Origin: an uncultured Bacilli bacterium
GTDB lineage: Bacteria; Bacillota_I; Bacilli_A; RF39; UBA660
NCBI GenBank assembly: GCA_934132925.1
Contig: CAKPAL010000002.1
Span: 1-47,228 of the forward strand
Direction: 5' to 3'
Length of the DNA: 47,228 bases
Each line of letters starts with the position of its first letter. The stretch's first letter is position 1. Shown here piece by piece: positions 17,776 to 25,531 of the stretch. The position numbers were made by a program, and so were the translations under genes. The notes beneath the pieces are model-generated. The model ran no database searches and had not been told where the DNA came from. It was given only the letters and a program-made list of their open reading frames with translations.

Positions 17776-17871
17776 AAAAAAAACACCAGCACAAAAAATC
17801 TATTAAATAGACCTGTACTAGCGTCTTTCTTTAACTAAATTAAGTATATCAAATTATTTTTATTTATTCAA
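17776..17871 (-). promoter_or_regulatory. R1 promoter-leader module, copy 3
   Basis: Promoter TTGAAT (17871-17866), 17 nt, TATACT (17848-17843); hairpin ACGCTAGTACA with TGTGCTGGTGT (17824-17776) and T8. The 3' arm differs from copy 1 (GGTGT for GGCGT) but still pairs through a G-T pair. No R2 element accompanies this copy. Confidence 0.75.
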
Positions 17872-17889
17872 TATATTTTGACAATTTTC

Positions 17890-18069
17890 TTATTCATCAT
17901 CTTCTGAATAATAATCATCATCTTCTAGTTCTTCTTCTTCAAAGTTAAATGAATCATACTTATTTTCTTTTACTAATTCTTTTTTCCAATCTTCTAAATC
18001 ATTATTATCTTTTTTATTATTGTCTTGAGTATCTGCAAATGCTTTTATTAAGTTCCATATCAAACACAT
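17890..18069 (-). CDS. Small acidic protein of unknown function
   Basis: 59 aa from the ATG at 18069, which has GGTGGTGAG upstream; a TTG at 18084 extends the frame by 5 codons. Begins MCLIWNLIKAFADT, then lysine/aspartate-rich, and ends in a strongly acidic tail (FEEEELEDDDYYSEDDE). Located between ariB and the R1 module. Could be a small regulator, a DNA-mimic-like protein or a chance frame; only the start signal and composition support it. Confidence 0.45.
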   Translation of the reverse strand: MCLIWNLIKAFADTQDNNKKDNNDLEDWKKELVKENKYDSFNFEEEELEDDDYYSEDDE

Positions 18070-18117
18070 AGTCTCACCACCCAAAGTTATTATATCATTA
18101 TTGTATATAAATTTTAA

Positions 18118-19106
18118 TTAATATTTTATATCTTCCCCTAAGCCATTAACAAAATTAATATCAACATCAATTATTTTAAGCACTTCAAAATATTTACTAT
18201 TTTCTGTTATTCTTGGACTTATGTTTATATTAAACTTTTGATATAAATATTTTTGTAAAAAGTTGTATATGTCATGTCCTCTTATATAATTAGCATTATT
18301 TTCGAATTTTATTGATACATTATTAAAATAATCCATTATTAAATCATTTTTCCCTATTACTTCTTTAATCTTTTTATTTTGTCTTTCCATTAAGTTTTTT
18401 CTAAAATAATAGTTATACTTTCCAGTAAAATCAAAGTCAAAAATATCTTCTGCTGTAATTTTTTTACCGGTTTTTTTCCATATAAGAATTCTACTCTGGT
18501 TGATGGTAAGTACGTATGATATTTACACTTTTTACATGCTATTGTAGTACTACACTTTAAACGATTATAGTATGAAACTTCTTTAATAAATCTATTTAAA
18601 TATATTATAAATTCATTTAGATCTGCTTCTGTTAATTTAAAATATTCAAATATTTTTCTTATATTTCTTTTTGAAAAGAAATAATTTTCAAATGCGTAAC
18701 CATTTGTAATATTAAAAACTTTTTTATTTAAATATTTTTCATCATAATATTCACTCAATAACCCATAATTATCGCTATCAATTATAAAAATAGATTTCTT
18801 TAGTAAGTATTTAAAGTTTACATATGAATTAATTTCATAATATTTTTTTATCACACTTTCTTTTCCTACACGGCATTCCTTTATTTCATCGTTTTTTGTG
18901 AGTCCAGTAATAAATTTTATTTTTTTGTTACTAATAGATAAATTTTGAATATTTCCATAAAAATCCTCATCTGTTGGTCCTTCAACATAGCAAATATAAT
19001 CTAAATCTTCATAATTTCTGATTATATTTGTATCTATAATTACTGATGATATTGGGGGATACGTTCTATTATTTAAGAACGAATCTTTAAAATTATTATA
19101 ATTCAT
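18118..19106 (-). CDS. ariB: AriB-like TOPRIM/DUF4435 nuclease of a PARIS-type system, with a frameshift
   Basis: Two frames make one protein. Frame 1 (start 19106) has CYVEGPTDEDFY (TOPRIM Glu 42), IFIIDSDNYG (Asp 110, 112) and TNGYAFENYF, the DUF4435 pattern. It loses sense after GKKPVKK (about residue 212) and ends at 18390. The next frame, shifted by -1, continues directly with ITAEDIFDFDFTGKYNYYF, then the open frame to 18118, giving about 329 aa in total. The switch lies at two A7 runs (minus strand; plus-strand T7 at 18471-18477 and 18459-18465). Each is an in-frame A_AAA_AAA heptamer, and one extra A in either restores one frame. It overlaps ariA by 11 nt. Alternatives: programmed -1 frameshift, phase variation, mutation or sequencing error. 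Confidence 0.75.
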
Positions 19107-20553
19107 TATTTTTCTCCATTGGAAGGCATATTAAATAATCTAAATATTCATCGTGGCTAACTATATATGGTGATTGCGTTGCAATTATTAGCCTATTATA
19201 ATTACAGCTTATTATATCCTTAATTAATTCCTTTTGCCATACTGCTGACAAAGATGTTTCTGGTTCATCTATCAATACAATCATATTATCTGAAAAAACT
19301 AACGTCGTAAATAATATAATTATCTTTTTTTCACCTTCTGACAGTTCATTAAAATATATATCGTTTTTATAATCACTAGTAGATATTAAAATACCAAATG
19401 GCGTTGCTATAACTTCTTTGTTATTAAAATACTTCTTAAATATATTGTTTAATTTATCTAATTTATCGTTTTTTATATTTAAATATTTATTCCCAAATTT
19501 ATCAAGTAATGCGCAAAGTAACTCATAGCCATCACCATCTTTAAACCATATATCATTGTATCCTTCATTAAGCTTATTATTTAATATATTATTTTCAGGT
19601 AATAGTGGTTTTATATAAGCTAATATTTTATTATACTCTGTTTTACTTATGTTATGTTTTATTTGTAATTTTTCTGTATTATCAATATTTTCATAAATAA
19701 AATCATATAGATTTTCTTTAAAAGTATCGATATCTTTTTTACTATAAATATTACTAAACAACAATTTACTAATATTCAATTTATTTGATATTCTTTCTTT
19801 TTCAAAATTCATTTGATAATTTTCTTTTAGTTTATCAATATATTTTTTATCTAAGTACCTTTTTTCTTTTTTTGCTCTATAGCTAAGTAAAGGCTTTGCT
19901 TTGTATTCTTCATTTTGATCTATATCCTCTATTAATTCATTATTAAACAAATTAGTAACGTCATAATCATTTGATAATTTAAGAAAAAGAATATCATTAA
20001 ATTTTAATTCATTGATCATACTTTTAATTTTAACATGTAAATTACTCATATTACTATCTTGATAATAATAGCCATCTTCTACTACTATTTTTGATTTTAA
20101 ATATATATTTTTAATTATTGGTTCTATATAACTTAAAAAACCATCATTAAAACCATCATTAACAAAATACCTTAAATCTCTCTTATTATTTAAAAGTCTA
20201 AAATCCTTGTTTAATTTATATAGTTTTCTATAATCTAATTCATTTAGGAATTCCATTAACATATCTGATGGTTCTTCTGAATTATACTGAATTTTATAAT
20301 TTTCATATATATAATCATTTGTTAGACATAAGTCGCTATATTTTATAGTTACAGTATCATTATCATTTATTATTTCTATTGACTCAAAATAATAGTCCTG
20401 TAATTTAATGTATCTAAATTCTAATAAGCATTTCAAAATACTAATTGTAGTTGATTTTCCGATTCCATTTTCTCCGATAAAAATATTTATTTTATTATCA
20501 AAATTAATTTCATTATTATATTGACCAAATATTTTATTTATTTTTATTTTCAT
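19096..20553 (-). CDS. ariA: AriA-like AAA/ABC-type ATPase of a PARIS-type system
   Basis: 485 aa from the ATG at 20553, which follows AAAGGAGAG; the open frame extends 45 codons further but without a start signal. Walker A GENGIGKST at 27-35 after KINKIFGQYNNEI; ABC-like signature ELSEGEKKIIILF; Walker B MIVLIDEPETSLS; H-loop IIATQSPYIVSH. This is the SMC-like fold of AAA_15/AAA_21 ATPases. The 11-nt overlap with a DUF4435/TOPRIM gene is the AriA-AriB organisation of PARIS, which senses phage anti-restriction proteins and releases the AriB nuclease. Assignment rests on the pair. Confidence 0.82.
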   Translation of the reverse strand: MKIKINKIFGQYNNEINFDNKINIFIGENGIGKSTTISILKCLLEFRYIKLQDYYFESIEIINDNDTVTIKYSDLCLTNDYIYENYKIQYNSEEPSDMLMEFLNELDYRKLYKLNKDFRLLNNKRDLRYFVNDGFNDGFLSYIEPIIKNIYLKSKIVVEDGYYYQDSNMSNLHVKIKSMINELKFNDILFLKLSNDYDVTNLFNNELIEDIDQNEEYKAKPLLSYRAKKEKRYLDKKYIDKLKENYQMNFEKERISNKLNISKLLFSNIYSKKDIDTFKENLYDFIYENIDNTEKLQIKHNISKTEYNKILAYIKPLLPENNILNNKLNEGYNDIWFKDGDGYELLCALLDKFGNKYLNIKNDKLDKLNNIFKKYFNNKEVIATPFGILISTSDYKNDIYFNELSEGEKKIIILFTTLVFSDNMIVLIDEPETSLSAVWQKELIKDIISCNYNRLIIATQSPYIVSHDEYLDYLICLPMEKNNEL

Positions 20554-20659
20554 TAAACTCTCTCCTTTTAAATTTATTATATCATAACTTTTTACTAAAT
20601 ACGACATTTTGCTTATTTTTCTACTCTTATTTAGATATCTATTTGACAAATCTAATGAA

Positions 20660-20688
20660 ATTATAATGTTTATCATTAGTCTTGTCAA
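20660..20688 (-). promoter_or_regulatory. Consensus promoter of the ariAB operon
   Basis: TTGACA (20688-20683), 17-nt spacer, TATAAT (20665-20660), about 107 nt before the ariA start. No R1 module is used here. Confidence 0.8.
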
Positions 20689-20700
20689 AATAAATATAAC

Positions 20701-20826
20701 TACTATAATATTATTAGTATATATCTATAACTTATATATAATAAGTATCTTGGATACTTTTAATTAAGATAAGTTTACTTAGCTTAATTAAACACTAATA
20801 AGACTTACATAGTAAGGCTTATAGTG
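20701..20826 (+). repeat. R2 structured hairpin element, copy C
   Basis: TACTATAATATTATTAGTA; ACTTAT/ATAAGT closing ATATA; AGTATC/GATACT closing TTG; then TTTAATTAAG / CTTAATTAAA, in which an A-G mismatch is followed by TAAG/CTTA closing TTTA; then the same last hairpin as copies A and B. The third stem shares no sequence with copies A or B but keeps the pairing and mismatch. Confidence 0.78.
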
Positions 20827-20855
20827 AACATAATAAAGATAATTTATAGGTATAT

Positions 20856-20882
20856 TAAAACTAAGACTTGATATCTTAGTTT
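20856..20882 (-). terminator. Hairpin just past the metallophosphoesterase stump
   Basis: Stem AAACTAAGA / TCTTAGTTT, loop TATCAAG, then TTTTAAT, immediately after the stop codon at 20884-20886. Weak U-tract. Confidence 0.5.
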
Positions 20883-20883
20883 A

Positions 20884-21182
20884 TTATTTAGTTAATGTTA
20901 ATGTTCTTATTTTAAATTCTTTAGTATCATAACCCCATAGATTAGATACGAATCTTGTATTATTTATTATTATATTTTCTTCTTTATGATCATGACCATA
21001 TATCCATACTGGTGATTTATATTCTTTTACTTCTGTATAGTAACAAGAGTTATTACCCCTACTATTACTTTTATTTCTAAATGGTGGTACATGAGTTATT
21101 ATTAAATCTATATTATTTGGTAAGTTATTATACCAGGATATGCTATCGTTATGTAGTTTTTGTATTTTTTCTTTTTTGGTAC
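20884..21182 (-). pseudogene. 3' stump of a metallophosphoesterase gene
   Basis: About 98 codons, open from just after a stop at 21183-21185 with no start codon near it. The translation carries LIITHVPPFRN and VWIYGHDHKEENIIINNTRF, the C-terminal metal-binding H and GHDH motifs of calcineurin-like phosphoesterases, then ends KIRTLTLTK. The N-terminal metal-binding half (D-H, GD..D) is missing. Like the two DUF2726 stumps it is followed by an R2 element, so gene ends next to R2 appear to be left behind when the upstream part is replaced. Confidence 0.75.
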
Positions 21183-21186
21183 TTAT

Positions 21187-21232
21187 ATTATATTGAAATG
21201 TGTAAATTGTGTCAAATAAAAACTATTGACAC
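21187..21232 (-). promoter_or_regulatory. Consensus promoter with inverted repeat at the stump junction
   Basis: Minus strand TTGACA (21215-21210), 17 nt, TATAAT (21192-21187). The -35 is one arm of the inverted repeat GTGTCAA-N10-TTGACAC (21209-21232), a possible operator. Transcription would begin exactly at the edge of the phosphoesterase stump. Confidence 0.55.
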
Positions 21233-21300
21233 TTTTATAAATGTCTACCCTAAAGGGTGCATTTCATTTATCTGTCAACAGTTTTTGTGGATAAATAGTT

Positions 21301-22710
21301 TTACCTTACAATATATAAATATGGTTCTTTCTTTAACTCATTAAACTCTGATTGAGTTATTGTCTTAATTGTTACATCTGGTCCATTAATTAAAACATAA
21401 TATATTATACTATATTTACAATCGTAATCTTTGCATACTCCTTCTAGAATATCTATTTCTTTTTGGGTAATAAAGAATGGCTTATCTTTAGTTCCATAAG
21501 ATGTTTTAACTTCAATACAAATATGTTCTCTTGATTCATTAAAACTTATTATATCATAACCTAATCCATCAAAAGTTATTTCATCATTAACTTCTGCTAC
21601 TACTTTTACTTCATTAATTAAATCATTAAATCCTAGTTCTTGTAATTTTTGCTTTTCGGCTTCAAGTACTATTTTTTCTCCTACTTTTCCATGGGCTATT
21701 TTTGTTTCATTTTCTTTTGAATAATTATGATGTGCTCCTTTTGATCTTTTGCTACTACTTATTTTGGTATTTGTATGATATTTTTCATTAGAGAAATTTA
21801 TATTATATATTTCTTTTGTTTTAGTATTATCATTATCTATTATTACTTTATTCTTTTCTTCGTAAGTAATTTCATCTGACTTGTCGTATGTTTGTTCTAA
21901 TACTAACTTTAGCATTCTTTCATAGTCATAATTAGTAATATTTTCATCTCTTAGTCCTTTGCTTTCCATATAGTACATAAGTGCTTCTGGGTATGTTTCC
22001 ATTTTCTTCATAAATTTATTGGAAAGTCCTTGTTGTTTTCTCATGTAACGTAATTGATTTTTACTGATGTTAAAGAGATCTGCTACTAGTGAATCTGCTA
22101 TTCCTTCTTTTATGGATAATTCAAATAAAATATCATATGTTAAATCTTCTTTATTGAATTGTTTGCCACTTTTCTTCTCTTCACATAACTCATTATATAG
22201 TTCTTTATTATCGTTAAGTACATATTCTTTTTCTTGTCCTTTTAAGGTATTGGCCTTGTTAGTAGCATATTCTATTACTTTTTTCATATTATTTATGCGA
22301 TAATCTCTATCTATTTCTTTACTAATTAAATCTTTTTGTACTTTTTCTCTAGTAAAATCTATCTCTGATATTTTTTTGATGTAGTTATCTTTATGTGGAA
22401 CTCCCGTTAATAATAATTTTGCTAGTTCATCTGCTAATTCTTTCCTTATTTTATTACTTATGTATGAATTTTGGTAATCTATATAATCTAAAATAACTTC
22501 TATATTTCTTATGGTGTCTTCAAGATAAATGTTAGTTATTTCTTTTTGCTTTCTGATATTGTCAAATTCCCTGGTTGTTATATTAAAGGCTTCAGCAATC
22601 TCTTTAACAAGATATGGTTTATTAATTAATTTGATTAGTTCTTCAGATGATAAATCATATATACTATATTTATCTGCATAGTATTTTAAATCATGTTTAG
22701 TTAAATCCAT
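21301..22710 (-). CDS. DUF3883-domain protein (PD-(D/E)XK fold) with HTH-like repeats
   Basis: 469 aa. The C-terminal domain (about 345-460) has HGKVGEKIVLEAEKQKL, FDGLGYDIISFNES, CIEVKTSYG and PFFITQKEIDI, the DUF3883 pattern with the D...ExK nuclease-like core. The N-terminal half carries two helix-turn-helix-like segments, VKEIAEAFNITTREFDNIRKQK and SLVADLFNISKNQLRYMRKQ, joined by a charged helical region. DUF3883 proteins are frequent in defence loci, often fused to helicases; here it stands alone. It follows a HExxH gene after 17 nt and may share the ABC-F transcript. Confidence 0.8.
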   Translation of the reverse strand: MDLTKHDLKYYADKYSIYDLSSEELIKLINKPYLVKEIAEAFNITTREFDNIRKQKEITNIYLEDTIRNIEVILDYIDYQNSYISNKIRKELADELAKLLLTGVPHKDNYIKKISEIDFTREKVQKDLISKEIDRDYRINNMKKVIEYATNKANTLKGQEKEYVLNDNKELYNELCEEKKSGKQFNKEDLTYDILFELSIKEGIADSLVADLFNISKNQLRYMRKQQGLSNKFMKKMETYPEALMYYMESKGLRDENITNYDYERMLKLVLEQTYDKSDEITYEEKNKVIIDNDNTKTKEIYNINFSNEKYHTNTKISSSKRSKGAHHNYSKENETKIAHGKVGEKIVLEAEKQKLQELGFNDLINEVKVVAEVNDEITFDGLGYDIISFNESREHICIEVKTSYGTKDKPFFITQKEIDILEGVCKDYDCKYSIIYYVLINGPDVTIKTITQSEFNELKKEPYLYIVR

Positions 22711-22727
22711 ATTTTCATCTCCTTAAA

Positions 22728-23474
22728 TTAGTTACTACATTTACTTATAAATTCTTCTTCATGTTCTTTTAAATAGTTATAACTTTCTTTAATAGCGGTC
22801 TCTACTCTATTATTTCTATATATACTTGTTATTTTATCTAATAAATTTATATTATCTATTTCTATATTATAAAAGATATCATAACATTTAAACTTATGTT
22901 TATATATTTTTTGTATGTTAGTACTATTTAGTATTGGGTCTATAACTATTTCACTTAAATACCATAATAAGCTTGGACTATCAAAATCCTCGTACTTCCA
23001 GTTTGGATATATTTCTTTACATTTCTCAAAGAAGAGAAAATGACATAACTCATGCATACATGTATCTATTAAATCTTCTTTACTTTTCTTATGAATATCA
23101 AAGGCTTTTTCTTTAATATATCTAGGGCATACTGGTATTAGACCTATTCCCACAATTATTTCTTTATAATCTTTTGGCCAATTTATATTAAAGTAATTAC
23201 TTATTTCTAGCATATATTTATCGTTATATTTATTCCAGATAGTGGTATATTCTTCGGGTAAGTTATTATTTTCCTTTATAAATCTATTGTATCTATCCTG
23301 AATTATGTCTTTGATATTATCTTCTTTAGTAAGTTTTTCTAATTCTGGATACAAGAATAATGTTCCTTCTTTTAATGGCAATACATTATTAGTATCTTTA
23401 AGAGTCCATGATAGAATGTCAGATGTTTCTTCAAGGGTTAAATATTTAAATTTTAATTTTGGTATGTTATTCAT
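22728..23474 (-). CDS. HExxH zinc-peptidase-like protein, family unknown
   Basis: 248 aa, cytosolic by sequence. TCMHELCHFLFFEKCKE carries an HExxH motif (HELCH) near residue 140, and LWYLSEIVIDPILNS about 30 residues later offers a Glu as third zinc ligand, as in gluzincin-type peptidases. The rest is not recognised. Placed 21 nt after the ABC-F gene and 17 nt before the DUF3883 gene. A protease substrate cannot be inferred. Confidence 0.65.
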   Translation of the reverse strand: MNNIPKLKFKYLTLEETSDILSWTLKDTNNVLPLKEGTLFLYPELEKLTKEDNIKDIIQDRYNRFIKENNNLPEEYTTIWNKYNDKYMLEISNYFNINWPKDYKEIIVGIGLIPVCPRYIKEKAFDIHKKSKEDLIDTCMHELCHFLFFEKCKEIYPNWKYEDFDSPSLLWYLSEIVIDPILNSTNIQKIYKHKFKCYDIFYNIEIDNINLLDKITSIYRNNRVETAIKESYNYLKEHEEEFISKCSN

Positions 23475-23495
23475 ATTTCCTCCTATTTAATTATA

Positions 23496-25097
23496 TCATA
23501 TTTTGTTTATCATCTCACAATAATCATCATAATTACCAATATATCTAGTTATGTTCTTATTTTTTATTTCGATTATACTAGTAGCTATTTTATTTATGAA
23601 ATACCTGTCATGGGATACAAATAATATAGTACCAGTGAATTCTTGTAGTGACTCTTCGAGCATTTCTCTTGTATCGATATCAATGTGATTAGTTGGTTCA
23701 TCTAGGATTAAGAAGTTATATGAATCTTGAATTAGACAGAATATTTTTAATCTTACTTTTTCTCCTCCTGATAAGTATTTTATTTTTTTATGAATGTTTT
23801 CTCCTGCAAAAAGATATTTGAATAAAGCACTTCTTAAATATTGTTCTGGTCCAATGAAATATTTTCTGGCTTCTTCTAGTACTGATAAATTAATATTATC
23901 AAACTCTATCTCTTGAGGAATGTAACCTATCTTGATATTACTTCCTAGTTTTATATTATTATTTCCTTTTAATATTTCTTTGATTAAGGTTGATTTACCA
24001 ACTCCATTATTTCCAACTAAACAGAGTCTATCTTGATATTTAATACTTAAGTTAAGATTATTAAATATTTCTTTAGTGCCATAAGATAGATTTAGATTAT
24101 TTATTGTTAAGACATCTTTTCCTGACCTACTGGCGGTATCAAAAGTTATATTTGGTTTTTTCTTTTCTTCTGGTTTATCTAACTTTTCTAATTTTTCTAA
24201 TCTTTTTTCAATACTAGCAGCTCTTCTAAAGAATATTTCTCCGCCACTTGGTCCACAAAGTTTACCATATTCTTTTAATCTTTTGATACTATTTTCCATA
24301 GCGGTTATTTGTTTTTGTTGGTCTTTATAGTTTTTTAATTCTAGTAATAGTCTATTTTCACTTTCTTTAATATAATAACTATAATTACCATGATATACTT
24401 CTATTCCTCTTTTGGTTAATAAATATACTTTGTTTATGACATTATCCGTGAAATAGCGGTCATGGGATACTAGTATTATTGTTCCTTTATAGTTCTTTAA
24501 TGTTTTTTCTAACCAAATCATTTTATTTATATCTAAATGGTTAGTGGGTTCATCTAATAATAAGACATCTGGTTCTTGTAATAATAATCTTATTAGAGAT
24601 ATGATGGTTTTTTCTCCTCCGGATAGGGTATTGAAATTTCTATTTAATATTTCTTCAGTTATATTAAATACTGGTAGTATTTTTTGAATCTTTGTTTCGT
24701 ATTCATAGCCTCCTAGTGAGATAAACTTCTCTTGCATATTCATATACTTTGTTATTACTTTATAATCTTCAGTTAAAAGTTTATCTTCATATCTTTCTAG
24801 TTTTTCTTGTAGTTCTATTATTTCTTTGAAGGCACTATTTATATAGTCTTTTACTATTATATCTTTTTCTTCGGGTATTTGACTTAAATAGCCTATACTT
24901 ATATTATTTCTTATTGAAAGGGAACCGGAATCTATACTTTCTTGGCCTGCAATTATTTTTAGTATAGTACTCTTTCCACTTCCATTGGTTCCAATTAAAC
25001 CTACTTTTTCTCCTTTTTGTATTGTTATATCAATATTATTTAGTACTAAGTCAAAACCAAATGACTTACATACTTTACTTATATTTATATCTATCAT
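23496..25097 (-). CDS. ABC-F family ATPase (probable ribosome-protection/antibiotic-resistance type)
   Basis: 533 aa from the ATG at 25097 behind GGGAGGAAT; the frame is open 14 codons further. Two ABC domains: Walker A GTNGSGKST and GNNGVGKST; signatures LSGGEKTII and LSGGEKVRL; Walker B LLLDEPTNHLD and LILDEPTNHID; a charged linker (about 240-310) with EKRLEKLEKLDKPEEKKK. No membrane segments. ABC-F proteins act on the ribosomal E/P site. A leader peptide and terminator directly upstream, as in Vga/Lsa/Msr-type resistance genes, suggest induction by ribosome-targeting antibiotics. Confidence 0.9.
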   Translation of the reverse strand: MIDINISKVCKSFGFDLVLNNIDITIQKGEKVGLIGTNGSGKSTILKIIAGQESIDSGSLSIRNNISIGYLSQIPEEKDIIVKDYINSAFKEIIELQEKLERYEDKLLTEDYKVITKYMNMQEKFISLGGYEYETKIQKILPVFNITEEILNRNFNTLSGGEKTIISLIRLLLQEPDVLLLDEPTNHLDINKMIWLEKTLKNYKGTIILVSHDRYFTDNVINKVYLLTKRGIEVYHGNYSYYIKESENRLLLELKNYKDQQKQITAMENSIKRLKEYGKLCGPSGGEIFFRRAASIEKRLEKLEKLDKPEEKKKPNITFDTASRSGKDVLTINNLNLSYGTKEIFNNLNLSIKYQDRLCLVGNNGVGKSTLIKEILKGNNNIKLGSNIKIGYIPQEIEFDNINLSVLEEARKYFIGPEQYLRSALFKYLFAGENIHKKIKYLSGGEKVRLKIFCLIQDSYNFLILDEPTNHIDIDTREMLEESLQEFTGTILFVSHDRYFINKIATSIIEIKNKNITRYIGNYDDYCEMINKI

Positions 25098-25112
25098 AAT
25101 ATTCCTCCCATC

Positions 25113-25150
25113 AAAAAAAGTTATATGAATATATTGCATCCATATAACTT
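25113..25150 (-). terminator. Attenuator terminator in the ABC-F leader
   Basis: AAGTTATATG / CATATAACTT stem followed by T7, ending 15 nt before the ABC-F start codon. An alternative upstream stem, GCATCTATATA with TATATGGATGC (one G-T pair), would occupy the terminator's 5' arm and prevent it forming. Confidence 0.82.
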
Positions 25151-25213
25151 CTATTTATATATATAGATGCAGGCACGACAAAAACTCACACCCACATCTC
25201 ATTTTTTTTACTT

Positions 25214-25282
25214 TTATTTTTGATGAGATAAAGGTGTGATATTTATAGTAAACATGATTACATTACCTACATATTTATACAT
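25214..25282 (-). CDS. 22-aa leader peptide of the ABC-F gene
   Basis: ATG at 25282 behind GGAGGG, 22 codons, MYKYVGNVIMFTINITPLSH followed by QK and TAA. Its 3' half overlaps a stem TCACACC/GGTGTGA with ATCTCAT/ATGAGAT, so ribosome position on this ORF would alter the folding downstream. Upstream ORFs of this kind control ABC-F resistance genes by ribosome-mediated attenuation. Confidence 0.72.
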   Translation of the reverse strand: MYKYVGNVIMFTINITPLSHQK

Positions 25283-25300
25283 AAATATCCCTCCACTTAT

Positions 25301-25329
25301 AATATATTATAGTTTTTTACTTTTGTCAA
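25301..25329 (-). promoter_or_regulatory. Promoter of the ABC-F leader transcript
   Basis: TTGACA (25329-25324), 17 nt, TATATT (25306-25301). The transcript would start only a few bases before the leader-peptide ribosome binding site, leaving a leader of about 200 nt. Confidence 0.72.
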
Positions 25330-25338
25330 TTGTTTTAG

Positions 25339-25421
25339 CACTGCAAGCCATTTGTCTTGCTAGTGTTATTTGGAGTCTTTGGTCTCCAAATAAGTATTAA
25401 TTATACTTATTATATATAAGT
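25339..25421 (-). repeat. R2 structured hairpin element, copy D
   Basis: On the minus strand: ACTTATATATAATAAGT (17 nt shared with copy C); TTTGGAG / CTCCAAA with an A-A mismatch around CCAAAG; CACTA-GCAAG / CTTGC-AGTG with A-G mismatch around CAAATG. Compared with copies A-C, ATAAG/CTTAT has become GCAAG/CTTGC on both sides while CACTA...AGTG is kept. Confidence 0.75.
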
Positions 25422-25496
25422 ATGGAATATATACTTAAAGTAGTTTATTATTGGTATTTTTTTTGTTATTTTGAGTATAATAATAGTGCAATATAC

Positions 25497-25525
25497 TTGA
25501 CTTTTTATGATAGTTATAGTATCAT
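25497..25525 (+). promoter_or_regulatory. Plus-strand promoter of an orphan small RNA
   Basis: TTGACT (25497-25502), 17 nt, TATCAT (25520-25525), pointing to the plus strand although no plus-strand gene follows. Confidence 0.6.
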
Positions 25526-25531
25526 TGTATT

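Noticed and set aside
21286..21294. Perfect DnaA box (TGTGGATAA) as a sign of an origin or plasmid
   Set aside because: It is a single box with no cluster, no dnaA/dnaN or rep gene near it; it lies in the hairpin-rich region after a stop codon and is expected by chance in AT-rich DNA.
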